Positions 19,739 to 29,866 of a stretch of 64,000 bases of DNA are shown here, piece by piece. Where the stretch lies: contig CP126531.1 of assembly GCA_030167125.1 (NCBI GenBank), forward strand, positions 1,984,001 to 2,048,000, written 5' to 3'. The notes below the pieces were generated by a model that saw only the letters and a list, made by a program, of their open reading frames with translations, was not told the DNA's origin and ran no database searches. The DNA comes from Rhodanobacteraceae bacterium (GTDB taxonomy: Bacteria; Pseudomonadota; Gammaproteobacteria; Xanthomonadales; Rhodanobacteraceae). Positions within the stretch are counted from its first letter, which is position 1; each line of letters starts with the position of its first letter. A program made the translations under genes and the position numbers.

Positions 19739-20140
19739 ATGCATTCCGGTAGTTGTCTTTGCGGTGCCGTGCGTTACGAAGTGCATGGCGAGCTCGGTCC
19801 CATCACGGTGTGTCATTGCCGCAAATGCCGCAAGGCGAATGGCTCGGCGTTCAATGGCGTGGCACCAATCGCACGCGAACACCTGAAGCTGCTGTCCGGA
19901 CAGGATGCGCTGGCGGAATTCGAATCCTCGCCGGGCGTGCATCGTGTGTTCTGCAAGGGCTGCGGTGCGCAGTTGTACAGCCGGCGCGACGCGATACCGG
20001 AAACGCTGCGATTGCGACTCGGCACGCTGGACACGCCCATTGAAGGCAAGCCGGCCATGCACATCTTCACCGCGTACAAGGCGGAGTGGTACGACATTTC
20101 CGGCGACGCGCCGCAACACCAGGAACACGCGCCGGCCTGA
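19739..20140 (+). CDS. GFA-family (CENP-V/Mss4-like fold) zinc protein
   Basis: 133 residues, one glutathione-dependent-formaldehyde-activating-type domain. Zinc ligands are visible as SCLCGAVRYE near the start, CHCRKCRKANGS and CKGCGAQLYS. Members bind zinc; most have no proven substrate. AAGGAGG at 19726-19732 stands six bases before the ATG at 19739, which is preferred to the ATG at 19736. It follows the lipocalin-like gene with a 60-bp gap. Confidence 0.85.
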   Translation: MHSGSCLCGAVRYEVHGELGPITVCHCRKCRKANGSAFNGVAPIAREHLKLLSGQDALAEFESSPGVHRVFCKGCGAQLYSRRDAIPETLRLRLGTLDTPIEGKPAMHIFTAYKAEWYDISGDAPQHQEHAPA

Positions 20141-20148
20141 GCAAGACG

Positions 20149-20415
20149 TCAGGCTGTCGTGAACCCAATCAGATTGCGGGGCGACATTTCCTCGCGCTGC
20201 ACGTGCGCCACGCGCGCGGCGGGCGGGCCGTGGTGCAGCCACGCAAACAATGCCGCCAGCGCTTCGGTGCTGCCCGATGCGACGACTTCGACGCTGCCGT
20301 CATCGCGGTTGTTCGCGTAGCCGGCCAAGCCCAATTGCAACGCGAAGTCGCGGGTCGAGGCGCGGAAGAACACGCCCTGCACCCTGCCCGTCACGATGAA
20401 GCGCGCGCAGGCCAT
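20149..20415 (-). CDS. acylphosphatase
   Basis: Small enzyme hydrolysing acyl phosphates. The 88-residue product carries the family signatures GRVQGVFFRAST (phosphate-binding loop with Arg) and NNRDDGSVEVVASG (with the catalytic Asn). The start at 20415 is four bases after the stop of the thioredoxin-like gene, so the two are probably co-transcribed with yihY. Confidence 0.9.
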   Translation of the reverse strand: MACARFIVTGRVQGVFFRASTRDFALQLGLAGYANNRDDGSVEVVASGSTEALAALFAWLHHGPPAARVAHVQREEMSPRNLIGFTTA

Positions 20416-20419
20416 CGCG

Positions 20420-20917
20420 TCAGTGCTTGGCCGCCGCGGCGATCGCCGCATCCAGCAGCCTGGCGTCGACCGGACCGATGAAACGCTTGGCCAGATGGCC
20501 ATCCGGCGCGATCAGATCGGTCGTCGGCAACCCCGCGGGCATTTCCCATCCGGCCGGCGGATGCTGCATGTCGATGCGCGCCAGCGGATAGTCCACCGGA
20601 TGCTTGTGCGCGAACTCCAACACGTCGGCCAGCGGTTCGGGCTGGTAGGCAAGCCCGACGGCGGTGACGTTCTTGTGCGCGGCGACGTATTTCGAGATTG
20701 CCGGCATCTCGGCGATGCACGGCGAGCACCACGTCGCCCAGAAATTGATGATGACCCACTTGCCACGCTCGGCGGCGAGGTCGAAGGTCTTGCCGTCCAG
20801 CGTGCGGACGGACAACTGCGGTTGCGGGTTCGCAGCTCGTGCCCGCGCATTGCCGGACACGGCCGGGCATGCCAGCAGCGCGACCAGCGAACCACCACAC
20901 AACAGGGCACGCATCAC
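20420..20917 (-). CDS. TlpA/ResA-like periplasmic thioredoxin
   Basis: 165 residues with a signal peptide (about 1-28, ALLCGGSLVALLACPAVSGNA) and a thioredoxin-fold domain of the TlpA family with active site WCSPC at 63-67 in FWATWCSPCIAEMP. The family reduces disulfides in the periplasm, for instance during cytochrome c maturation; no cyt c genes are nearby. Its ATG overlaps the yihY stop by four bases. Confidence 0.9.
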   Translation of the reverse strand: MMRALLCGGSLVALLACPAVSGNARARAANPQPQLSVRTLDGKTFDLAAERGKWVIINFWATWCSPCIAEMPAISKYVAAHKNVTAVGLAYQPEPLADVLEFAHKHPVDYPLARIDMQHPPAGWEMPAGLPTTDLIAPDGHLAKRFIGPVDARLLDAAIAAAAKH

Positions 20918-22206
20918 GACGATCGATCCTCAGGTTGCACCGCTTCCGCGGGCGACGCCGGACAGAATAACTCGCGCAGAGGCACCCTGAGATTTTTTTT
21001 CAGCGCGGCTTCGGCGCGTTGCAGGGTCACCCGGGCCTCGGGCGCCAGTCCGGTGGCCGCGCGTTGCATCGCCACCGCATCCTGCGGAAGCCGGTAGCCG
21101 CCCGCATGGAAAAGATCGTCGGCACACACGCTGTCGAGGTCGCGCGCCACCAGCCAGCCGCCGCCCTCGGCGCGGCGGATCAGGCCGGCGCGCTGCAGGT
21201 CGGCGAGGTATCGCTGCAACAGGTCGGCCGTGAGGAAGCGTTCACGCGCGCGCAAGCCCGCGTCGTCCAGCGCCGCGCCCGCGCGCTGCGCTTCGGCGAA
21301 GCGCTGCACCACGCGCAACAGGCCGACGAATTCGCAACCGGGCGGAAGCAGTTCGTCGCTGTGGCGATATTCGAAAGCGTGCAATGCCGCGGCGAGGATC
21401 GCGCCCAGCAACACGATCACCCACGAAAGGTACACCCAGATCAGGAAGATCGGGATCGCCGCCAGCGCGCCGTAAACCTCCTTGTAGTTCGCGACGCCCT
21501 GCACGTACGCGGCGAAACCCTTGCGCGCGAACTCGAACAGCACGGCCGCCACCAGCGCGCCGGTGATCGCGTCACGCCAACGCACACGGCAATTGGGCAC
21601 GGCCTGGTACAACACCGAAAGTCCGACCCAGGTAATCAGGAACGGCGCCAGCAGCCACAACCGGAAACCCGCGACACCGTGACCGGCGACGCCGCGCCAC
21701 AATGGCTGCGCATAAACCCACGAACTGACGCCCACGCCCGCCGTCACCAGGATGGGACCCAGCGTCAACGCCGCCCAGTACAGCAGCAGTCGCGCGGTGC
21801 CCTTGCGCCTTGAGGCGACGCGCCAGATGCGATTGAAGCGATCCTCGATGCTGGCCATCATCATCAGCGCGCTGGCCAGCAGGAACAGCACGCCGAACAG
21901 CGTCAGCTTGCTGGCGTTGTCGGCGAACTGGAGCAGGTATCCTTGCACGGTTTCGCCGGCCGCCGGGACGAAGCTGCGGAAGATGAAACGGGTCACGCTG
22001 TCGCGCAGGCCGGCGAAGGCCGGGAACACCGACACGATCGCGATCACCGCCGCCAGCATCGGCACGATCGCGAACAGCGTGGTGTACGACAACGCGCCCG
22101 CGGTTTCGAAACACTTGTCGTCGAGGAAGCGTTGCCACAGGAATCGCGCGAACGCCTGCAGGCGATCGCGGCGCGTACCCTGTTGACTGCTGGGCGTGGC
22201 TCGCAT
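20914..22206 (-). CDS. YihY/BrkB-family inner-membrane protein
   Basis: 430 residues. The N-terminal 290 form the YihY/virulence-factor BrkB domain with about six membrane segments (ALSYTTLFAIVPMLAAVIAI, LTLFGVLFLLASALMMMAS, IPIFLIWVYLSWVIVLLGA). A cytoplasmic tail of about 140 residues has winged-helix-like features (DLLQRYLADLQRAGLIRRAEG). Older annotations call the family ribonuclease BN in error; the function is unsettled. First gene of a three-gene minus-strand operon with the thioredoxin and acylphosphatase; divergent from wrbA. Confidence 0.88.
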   Translation of the reverse strand: MRATPSSQQGTRRDRLQAFARFLWQRFLDDKCFETAGALSYTTLFAIVPMLAAVIAIVSVFPAFAGLRDSVTRFIFRSFVPAAGETVQGYLLQFADNASKLTLFGVLFLLASALMMMASIEDRFNRIWRVASRRKGTARLLLYWAALTLGPILVTAGVGVSSWVYAQPLWRGVAGHGVAGFRLWLLAPFLITWVGLSVLYQAVPNCRVRWRDAITGALVAAVLFEFARKGFAAYVQGVANYKEVYGALAAIPIFLIWVYLSWVIVLLGAILAAALHAFEYRHSDELLPPGCEFVGLLRVVQRFAEAQRAGAALDDAGLRARERFLTADLLQRYLADLQRAGLIRRAEGGGWLVARDLDSVCADDLFHAGGYRLPQDAVAMQRAATGLAPEARVTLQRAEAALKKNLRVPLRELFCPASPAEAVQPEDRSS

Positions 22207-22252
22207 GCTGCGAGGCTAGTGCAATCCCGCTGCAAAAGGAAACTCGAGGTTC

Positions 22253-22849
22253 ATGGAAATCCTGGTGCTGTACTACAGCCGCAACGGCAGCGTCGCGCAG
22301 CTCGCACGCCTGATCGCGCGCGGCGTCGAAGAAGTCGATGGCGTACGCGCGCGCATCCGGCAGGTGCCGCCGGTGGGTCCGCTCACGCAAGCCGCGCAAC
22401 CATCGGCTCCCGAAGAAGGTGCGCCGTACGTCGAATTGCGCGACCTGCACGAGTGCGCGGGCCTGATCCTGGGCAGCCCGACGCGCTTCGGCAACATGGC
22501 GGCGCCAATGAAACAGTTCATCGATTCGACGCCCGCCGAATGGGCATCGGGCGCGCTGGCCGGCAAGCCGGGCGCGGTGTTCACCTCGACTTCGACCATG
22601 CACGGCGGACAGGAATCCACGCTGCTGTCGATGATGATTCCGCTGCTGCACCACGGCATGCTGATCGTCGGCCTTCCGTTCACCGAACCGGCGCTCAACA
22701 CCACCACGACCGGCGGCACGCCGTATGGCGCGAGCCACGTGTCGGGCGTCGATCGCGATCGTCCGATCAGCGACGACGAACGCGCGCTGGCACGCGCGCT
22801 GGGGCGACGCGTCGCCGAAATCGCGAAACGGTTGGCGGCGAAGCCATGA
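22253..22849 (+). CDS. wrbA: NAD(P)H:quinone oxidoreductase WrbA
   Basis: FMN-dependent two-electron quinone reductase of the flavodoxin-like fold, part of oxidative-stress defence. The 198-residue product has the FMN phosphate loop YYSRNGSV, the GSPTRFGNMAAPMKQFID signature and STSTMHGGQE with GLPFTEPAL. It is the first of three genes joined by ATGA overlaps with a DUF2069-like membrane protein and an AidB-like dehydrogenase. Confidence 0.93.
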   Translation: MEILVLYYSRNGSVAQLARLIARGVEEVDGVRARIRQVPPVGPLTQAAQPSAPEEGAPYVELRDLHECAGLILGSPTRFGNMAAPMKQFIDSTPAEWASGALAGKPGAVFTSTSTMHGGQESTLLSMMIPLLHHGMLIVGLPFTEPALNTTTTGGTPYGASHVSGVDRDRPISDDERALARALGRRVAEIAKRLAAKP

Positions 22850-23193
22850 ATGTCGTTCTGCAACGACGCATCGGTTTCACGGCGTGGGCTGCGCTGGCTC
22901 TGCTGCAAATCGCGTGGCACGCGTGGCTGCTGCCGCCGGCGCGAATGCCGATCGCGGCGGCGTTGCTGATCGCGCTGTTGCCACTCGTGATTCCGCTGCT
23001 GTACTGGCGCACACCCGCGCGCGCCCTGTTGCTGGCCGGCATGGTCTGCCTGTTCTATTTCTGCCACGGCGTCGCGGAGTTTTACGCGGCGCCGGCCGAG
23101 CGCGTGTTCGCCGGCATTGAAATCGTGCTGGCCGTCGTCGTGATCCTCGCCTGCGCGCGCGTGCCGAAGCGGCGCGGTAAGCTGCCCACATGA
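22846..23193 (+). CDS. DUF2069-like small membrane protein
   Basis: 115 residues with four predicted membrane segments (TAWAALALLQIAWHAWLL, ALLIALLPLVIPLLYW, LLLAGMVCLFYFCHGVAEFY, FAGIEIVLAVVVILACA). Genes of this type often follow wrbA in gammaproteobacteria. No biochemical role is known. The ATG overlaps the wrbA stop and the stop overlaps the next ATG. Confidence 0.8.
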   Translation: MNVVLQRRIGFTAWAALALLQIAWHAWLLPPARMPIAAALLIALLPLVIPLLYWRTPARALLLAGMVCLFYFCHGVAEFYAAPAERVFAGIEIVLAVVVILACARVPKRRGKLPT

Positions 23194-24821
23194 GCTTCGT
23201 GCAGTCCGCACCGCAGCTTGCCGACCCGTATCGCGGCGATCGCGTGCTGCAGTCGTGGCTGGCGCGCGTGTTGCCCGAGTCGCAACGGCGTGCCGCCGAA
23301 CCGGACTTCATCGCACTGGCGGAGTACGCGCAGCGAACGTACGCGCGGCAACTCGCGACGACGCCCAGCGAGCCCGTGCTCACCAATTTCGACGTGTGGG
23401 GCAACCGTGTCGATCGCATCGAACTGACCGAAACCTGGCGCGAAGGTCCGGCGCTCGCGGCGAAACACGGGCTGGTCGCGGATGGACACGATCGGTCATT
23501 GGGCGAATTCGCGCGCGTGCAGCAGTTCGCGAAGGTGTACCTGTACCACGCCGCCAGCGCGTTCTATTCCTGCCCGCTGGCGATGAGCGACGGTGTCGCG
23601 ACCACCTTGCGCGATGCGCCGAATGCGGCGTTGCGCGAACGCGTGCTGCCGCACCTGCTGAGCCGCAATCCCGCGACGTTCTGGATCAGCGGCCAGTGGA
23701 TGACCGAAAACGCGGGCGGCTCGGACGTCGGCAACAGCGAAACCGTTGCGCGTCGCGAAGCCGATGGCATGTGGCGACTCAGCGGACGCAAATGGTTCAC
23801 TTCGGCGATCAACGCCGAATTCGCACTTGCGTTGGCGCGGCCGGAAGGCAACCCCACGGGCGCGGATGGCCTGGCGTTGTTCGGCGTCGAAACCCGCAAC
23901 CCTGATGGATCGTGGAACGGCATCACGATCGATCGCCTGAAGGACAAGCTCGGCACGCGCGAGCTGCCGACCGCTGAAATCCATTTGCACGACACGCGCG
24001 CCGAACTGGTCGGCGACACCGCGCACGGCGTGCGCGCGATCACGCCTGTGCTGCAGGTGACGCGCTTGTGGAACGCATTCGGTTCGCTGTCGACGATGGC
24101 GCGTTGCCTTGCGCTCGCGCGCGACTACGCGCACCGACGTGAAGTGTTCGGCAAGCCGCTGATCGAACAACCGCTGTTCGCCGATGCACTGGCCGGCTGG
24201 GAAGCCGAATTCGAAGCGGCATGCCACCTGGCGATGGAAGTCGCGCTGCTGCTCGGGCGCGTGGAATCCGGCGCAGGCGATGCGCGCGACGCCGCGTTGC
24301 AACGACTGCTGACGCCGCTGGCGAAACTGTGGATCTGCAAGCTCGGCGTACGCATTGCGTCGGAAACCGTCGAAGCCTTCGGTGGCATCGGCTACCTGGA
24401 AGACAGCGGCATCCCGCTGCTGCTGCGCGACGCGCAGGTGTTCCCGATCTGGGAAGGTTCAAGCAACGTACAGGCACTGGATTTCCTGCGTGCGCTGGAC
24501 AAGCTCGGCATCGATCCGCTGGTCGACGCCATCGATGCGTGGCTTGAAGACGCCGACGGCGCCATCGCGAACACCGACGCCGAGGCCACGCACGACGCGA
24601 TCCACCACGCCGACACCTGGCTGCGCGACCATGCGCGCGATCCCGATGCGCTGCAGGCGGGCGCCTTGCGCTTGGGCAGCACCTGCGCGCGCAGCGCCGC
24701 CGCAGCCTTGCTGGCGCGGCATGCTGCATGGGCGCAACGCAAACAAGACGATCCGACATCCGCCAACGCGCTGCAACGATTTTGCGCACACGGATTGGAT
24801 CGCATCATCGAAACGCTGTAG
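23190..24821 (+). CDS. AidB-like acyl-CoA dehydrogenase family protein
   Basis: 543 residues, the length and layout of E. coli AidB rather than of ordinary 380-residue acyl-CoA dehydrogenases: N-terminal domain with RVQQFAKVYLYHAAS, FAD-contact segments WISGQWMTENAGGSDVGNSE and LSGRKWFTSA, then RREVFGKPLIEQPL, EAFGGIGYLEDSG and IWEGSSNVQALDFLRAL, and an extra C-terminal helical domain. AidB is induced by alkylating agents and binds DNA; whether this protein does so is unknown. The substrate cannot be told. Last gene of the wrbA run. Confidence 0.85.
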   Translation: MSFVQSAPQLADPYRGDRVLQSWLARVLPESQRRAAEPDFIALAEYAQRTYARQLATTPSEPVLTNFDVWGNRVDRIELTETWREGPALAAKHGLVADGHDRSLGEFARVQQFAKVYLYHAASAFYSCPLAMSDGVATTLRDAPNAALRERVLPHLLSRNPATFWISGQWMTENAGGSDVGNSETVARREADGMWRLSGRKWFTSAINAEFALALARPEGNPTGADGLALFGVETRNPDGSWNGITIDRLKDKLGTRELPTAEIHLHDTRAELVGDTAHGVRAITPVLQVTRLWNAFGSLSTMARCLALARDYAHRREVFGKPLIEQPLFADALAGWEAEFEAACHLAMEVALLLGRVESGAGDARDAALQRLLTPLAKLWICKLGVRIASETVEAFGGIGYLEDSGIPLLLRDAQVFPIWEGSSNVQALDFLRALDKLGIDPLVDAIDAWLEDADGAIANTDAEATHDAIHHADTWLRDHARDPDALQAGALRLGSTCARSAAAALLARHAAWAQRKQDDPTSANALQRFCAHGLDRIIETL

Positions 24822-24830
24822 TGCGTTGGA

Positions 24831-24925
24831 GAGCCATCCCCCTCGATCCCCCTTCCTTTGGAAGGGGGAAGAAGAGCTGCTCACCCCCTTCGGGACGAAG
24901 GGGGTCGCCGCGTAGCGGCGGGGGG
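24831..24925. repeat. cluster of palindromic repeats before tgt
   Basis: CCCCCTTCC/GGAAGGGGG (around 24850-24870), CCCCCTTCG with CGAAGGGGG (24886-24904) and GCCGCGTAGCGGC hairpins between two convergent genes. The last codons of tgt (VHPPTPAA) come from the edge of this cluster. Confidence 0.65.
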
Positions 24926-24931
24926 ATGCGC

Positions 24932-26186
<1,255 letters not shown>

Positions 26187-26197
26187 GCAAAAACCAA

Positions 26198-27268
26198 TCA
26201 TCGCTTGTCCGAATCCCGAATCCCGAGTCCCGAGTCCCGGCTTCCCGGCCACACCAGCATCGCATCGCCGTACGAAAAGAACCGGTAGCGTTGCTCGACT
26301 GCATGTTTGTACGCCGACAGCACGAACTCGCGGCCGGCGAACGCGGACACCAGCATCAGCAGGGTCGATTCCGGCAAGTGGAAATTGGTGATGAGGCCGT
26401 CGATGCTGGTGATGCGGTAACCGGGGAAGATGAAGATGCGGGTTTCGCCCGCGAACGGTTCGACCTCGCCATTTTTTCCCCGCGCCGCTTCGAGCGATCG
26501 CACCACTGTCGTGCCGACCGCGATCACCCGCCCGCCTTGCGCGCGCGTGCGGCGGATTTTCTCGACCAGTTCCGCGCCGACGTTCAACCACTCGCGGTGC
26601 ATCTGGTGGTCTTCGATCTTTTCCTCGCGCACCGGCTGGAACGTGCCCGCGCCCACGTGCAGCGTGACGTAGCCGAAATCCACGCCGCGTGCGCGCAGCG
26701 CATCCAGCAACGGCGCATCGAAATGCAGGCCCGCCGTCGGCGCCGCGACCGCGCCCGGCTGGCGCGCGTACACCGTCTGGTAGCGTTCGCTGTCGTGCGC
26801 GCCATCGGGCCGCACGATGTAGGGCGGCAGCGGCATGTGGCCGATGCGCAGCAGCAGCTTTTCCAGCGGCTCGGCGCATTCGAACCTGAGTTCGAAGAAC
26901 TGGCCGTCACGCCCGAGCACGCGCACCGGCGTGCCGTCATCCAGTTCGATCAGGCTGCCCTCGCGAGGCTTCTTGCTGACACCCAGCATCGCCACCGCGG
27001 TGTGCGTGCCGGTGACGCGTTCGAGCATGATTTCGACCGCGCCGCCGCTGGGCTTGCGGCCGAACAGGCGCGCCGGCAGCACGCGCGTGTCGTTGAATAC
27101 CAGCAGGTCGCCGTTGCGCAGCAGCTGCGGCAGGTCGTGAAACGTGCGATCGCTCAATGCCTGGTGCGCCGCATCCAGCACCAGCAGGCGGCTGGCGCTG
27201 CGCTCGGGCAACGGTTGCTGCGCGATCAGTTCGACCGGCAGGTCGTAATGGAAATCGGATTTCTTCAA
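26198..27268 (-). CDS. queA: S-adenosylmethionine:tRNA ribosyltransferase-isomerase
   Basis: Transfers and rearranges the ribose of AdoMet onto preQ1-tRNA to give epoxyqueuosine. Family motifs: [38 protein letters not shown] segment, [14 protein letters not shown] and [18 protein letters not shown]. The start is set at the TTG of [10 protein letters not shown], where homologues begin; the ATG at 27322 would add an 18-residue lead encoded by repeat-like DNA and has no homologous counterpart. The last residues ([14 protein letters not shown]) are read from a GAGTCCC heptamer array. Upstream of tgt, likely one operon. Confidence 0.93.
   Translation of the reverse strand: MKKSDFHYDLPVELIAQQPLPERSASRLLVLDAAHQALSDRTFHDLPQLLRNGDLLVFNDTRVLPARLFGRKPSGGAVEIMLERVTGTHTAVAMLGVSKKPREGSLIELDDGTPVRVLGRDGQFFELRFECAEPLEKLLLRIGHMPLPPYIVRPDGAHDSERYQTVYARQPGAVAAPTAGLHFDAPLLDALRARGVDFGYVTLHVGAGTFQPVREEKIEDHQMHREWLNVGAELVEKIRRTRAQGGRVIAVGTTVVRSLEAARGKNGEVEPFAGETRIFIFPGYRITSIDGLITNFHLPESTLLMLVSAFAGREFVLSAYKHAVEQRYRFFSYGDAMLVWPGSRDSGLGIRDSDKR
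26211..26238. repeat. GAGTCCC/GAATCCC heptamer repeat in the 3' end of queA
   Basis: Four tandem heptamers, two GAATCCC and two GAGTCCC, translated as the C-terminal tail of QueA. Same family as 726, 891 and 55172. Confidence 0.85.
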
Positions 27269-27388
27269 GAGCAGGGTTTGGGGATTAGGATTGGGGACCA
27301 GGGAAGAGCGGAAGCATAACAACGCGTGGACATCGAACGCGTGGTCCAGCCTCTTCCTCGCCTCTCGCCCCTCATCCCTCGCCCCGCC

Positions 27389-27991
27389 CTACAGCCAGCC
27401 CTTCTGCCGCGCCAGCCGATACGCCTCGATGCGATTGGCGACGCCGAGTTTGCCGATTGCCTCGGAAAGGTAATTGCGCACGGTGCCGTGCGAGAGATTG
27501 AGTTTGGTCGCGATGTCACCGGCGCTTTGTCCCTCGCCCGCGAGACGCAGCACCTGCCGCTCACGATCGTTCAACGGATCGGCTTCCGTCCACGCTTCCA
27601 GCGCCAATTCCGGATCGATCGCGCGTCCGCCGCGGTGCACCAGCCGCAGCGAATCCGCGAGCTTTTCGGCCGGCGCATCCTTCAGCAGGTAACCCGACAC
27701 GCCCGCGTCCAGCGCGCGGCGCAGGTAGCCCGAGCGCGCGAACGTCGTCACGATCACGACCTTGATCGGCAATTCGTGGCGCTGGATGCGCTGCGCCAAT
27801 TCGAGGCCGGTGAGGCCCGGCATCTCGATGTCGGAAATCAGGATGTCGGGTTTCAGGCGCTGCATCTCGCGCCACGCGGTCTCGCCATCGGCCACCGAAC
27901 CCAGCACTTCGATGTCGGGTTCCAGCGCCAGCAGCGCGGCCAGCGCGCCGCGCACCATCGCCTGGTCCTCCGCGAGCATCACGCGCATCAT
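27389..27991 (-). CDS. NarL/DesR-type response regulator
   Basis: 200 residues: receiver domain with acidic pair ED at 8-9, phospho-acceptor Asp54 (LISDIEMPG) and Lys104 (LLKDAP), then a LuxR-type helix-turn-helix (about 138-200, LNDRERQVLRLAGEGQSAGDIA). The two ATGs at 27991 and 27988 overlap the stop of the histidine kinase, so the pair is coupled. It probably controls the upstream ABC exporter genes of the same operon, as in the LnrJK/YfiJK systems. Confidence 0.92.
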   Translation of the reverse strand: MMRVMLAEDQAMVRGALAALLALEPDIEVLGSVADGETAWREMQRLKPDILISDIEMPGLTGLELAQRIQRHELPIKVVIVTTFARSGYLRRALDAGVSGYLLKDAPAEKLADSLRLVHRGGRAIDPELALEAWTEADPLNDRERQVLRLAGEGQSAGDIATKLNLSHGTVRNYLSEAIGKLGVANRIEAYRLARQKGWL

Positions 27992-29205
27992 GCGTGGCCG
28001 CCCGCGTGTTGCACCAGCGGCACCACGTTGGCCGCGGCCGGTTTCGGCGGCGACGGGTTTTCCGCGGCTGCAACCGGCAACGGCAGCGCCACTTCGATGC
28101 TGGTGCCGCGCCCGCGCGGCGATTCGATCGCCAGCGTGCCACCGCGCGCCTCGATGCGCTCGCGCATGCCGGTGAGTCCATTGCCGCGTTCGTTGACGCC
28201 GCCGCGCCCGTCGTCGCGCACGCGCATCACCACGCGTTCGGCGCCAGCGATCACGGTGACCTCGACGCGGTTGGCGCGCGCGTGACGCTGGATGTTGGTG
28301 ACGGCTTCGCGCAACACCAGCGCCAGGCAGGTCTCGACGTCGACGGGCAGCGCCTGCGGATCGTGCCAGTACTCCATCTGCACGCCGGCGGCCTCCAGCA
28401 GCAGGCGCGCGGACGCCAGTTCCGCCGCCATCGCCGCGGCGCGGATGCCGCTGACCGCGCTGCGCACTTGCGACAACGCGTCGCGCGCGACGCGCGCCAC
28501 GTCGGCCATTTCGCGATGCGCGGCGGACGGATCGCGCTCGATCAATCTTCCTGCGAGTTCCGACTTCAACGCCACCATCGACAAGGTGTGCCCCAAGAGG
28601 TCGTGCAGGTCGCGGCCGATGCGTTCGCGTTCGGCACTGGCCGCAAGCCGGCGCACCTCTTCCATCGACAACCGCAGATCGGCGCGATGCCGCCGCTGGA
28701 TGCGGTCGGTGATGATCAGGCCCGCGATGATCGGACAGAGGATCCAGACATTGACCAGCGACTGCCAGTTGTAGCCGAGCCAGAACCACTCGATGCTGTA
28801 AGCCAGGATCATCGCCAGCACCAGCGCGCCGGACTTGCGCGGGCTGCCCGACGCGGCCGCCACCGAACAAGCGTATATGAGGTAGGTGAGGGCGAAAGGG
28901 TTGAGCGGCGTCACCCCCATGCCGATGACGAGGATCGCCAGCGCGTACCAGACGATGTGCCGCCGCGGGCACAGATGCGCGCCGACATACGCCAGCATGA
29001 AAAGCGGCAGGCTGAGCGCGGTCGCCAGAAGCCAGTGCGGAAAATGCGCGAAATCCTTGGCGTCGAAAAAAAACGCCGGCCCGAACAGCCACACCAGCCA
29101 AACCAGCCAAATCCACGGCGTGATGCGCCCGTACCAGCCGCGCGCATCTTCCATGGCCATGCACAGCGTCGAATCGGGGGCTGCCTTGAATTTCATGCGC
29201 ATCAT
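27988..29205 (-). CDS. DesK-type sensor histidine kinase
   Basis: 405 residues: five or so membrane segments in the first 170 (WIWLVWLVWLFGPAFFF, WYALAILVIGMG, ALVLAMILAYSIEWFWLGY), a HisKA_3 dimerisation domain with phospho-acceptor His201 in RIGRDLHDLLGHTLSMV, and an HATPase_c domain (REAVTNIQRHA, VRDDGRGG, GNGLTGMRERI). No extracellular sensor domain is present, so the signal is probably sensed in the membrane. It lies between the methyltransferase and the regulator. Confidence 0.92.
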   Translation of the reverse strand: MMRMKFKAAPDSTLCMAMEDARGWYGRITPWIWLVWLVWLFGPAFFFDAKDFAHFPHWLLATALSLPLFMLAYVGAHLCPRRHIVWYALAILVIGMGVTPLNPFALTYLIYACSVAAASGSPRKSGALVLAMILAYSIEWFWLGYNWQSLVNVWILCPIIAGLIITDRIQRRHRADLRLSMEEVRRLAASAERERIGRDLHDLLGHTLSMVALKSELAGRLIERDPSAAHREMADVARVARDALSQVRSAVSGIRAAAMAAELASARLLLEAAGVQMEYWHDPQALPVDVETCLALVLREAVTNIQRHARANRVEVTVIAGAERVVMRVRDDGRGGVNERGNGLTGMRERIEARGGTLAIESPRGRGTSIEVALPLPVAAAENPSPPKPAAANVVPLVQHAGGHA

Positions 29206-29238
29206 TTCGTCACCATGGTACGCCGCGGATCATGGCGC

Positions 29239-29832
29239 TCACCATATGTACGGCACGAACCGCCGCGTGCGCAGCATATAGTCGCGGTACGGTCGGCCAA
29301 TGCCCTCGCACAGCGCGCGTTCCTCGACGCGCACCCGGTATTCGTAGCCGATCAGCGTGCCCAGCAAGACCAGCACGAGGCTGAGCCAGTTGGTCATCGC
29401 CAGTCCCAAGCCCAGGATCGTCACCATCGCGCCGGTGTAGGAAGGGTGGCGTATCAGCCGGTACGGCCCCGTATCGACCACGTACTGCCCTTCGCGCGTC
29501 GCCACGCTGCGGGTGAAGAACCGGCCCAGCACCTTGATCGCGTACCAGCGGAACGCGGCGCCGGCCAGCATCAACACGATGCCCGTCCAGAACCACAACG
29601 GCTGCTGCCAGCGGATCGTGGTGGCCGGCACACCGAAGGCCACGAAAAACGCCAGGAATATCCCGGCGCACATCGACACCATGATCAGCGCGTACGAACC
29701 GCAGTCGCGCCTGACCGCGGTCTTCTCCGGATTCTGGAAGAACGTGCCGATCCATTCCGGCGCGTAGCAGATCACCATCGCCACGTAGAGCGTGATGAGG
29801 TGGAAGTGCGAATGTGCGATCAACGTCGGCAT
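29239..29832 (-). CDS. isoprenylcysteine-carboxyl-methyltransferase-like membrane protein
   Basis: 197 residues with four to five membrane segments and the ICMT/PEMT-type AdoMet motif GPYRLIRHPSYTGAMV followed by Glu-Tyr-Arg and RVEERAL. The ATG at 29832 follows GGGGA; a longer frame upstream has no membrane character. Bacterial relatives methylate small lipids or prenyl compounds, but substrates are mostly unknown. Placed between an ABC exporter and its two-component system, it may modify the exported compound or the membrane lipid that is sensed. Confidence 0.8.
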   Translation of the reverse strand: MPTLIAHSHFHLITLYVAMVICYAPEWIGTFFQNPEKTAVRRDCGSYALIMVSMCAGIFLAFFVAFGVPATTIRWQQPLWFWTGIVLMLAGAAFRWYAIKVLGRFFTRSVATREGQYVVDTGPYRLIRHPSYTGAMVTILGLGLAMTNWLSLVLVLLGTLIGYEYRVRVEERALCEGIGRPYRDYMLRTRRFVPYIW

Positions 29833-29866
29833 GGATGTTCCCCGCTCCGGACCGGATGGTAATCCT

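Noticed and set aside
26198..27322. Longer QueA from ATG at 27322
   Set aside because: The extra 18 residues come from repeat-like DNA and are not found in the family; the TTG at 27268 matches the usual start.
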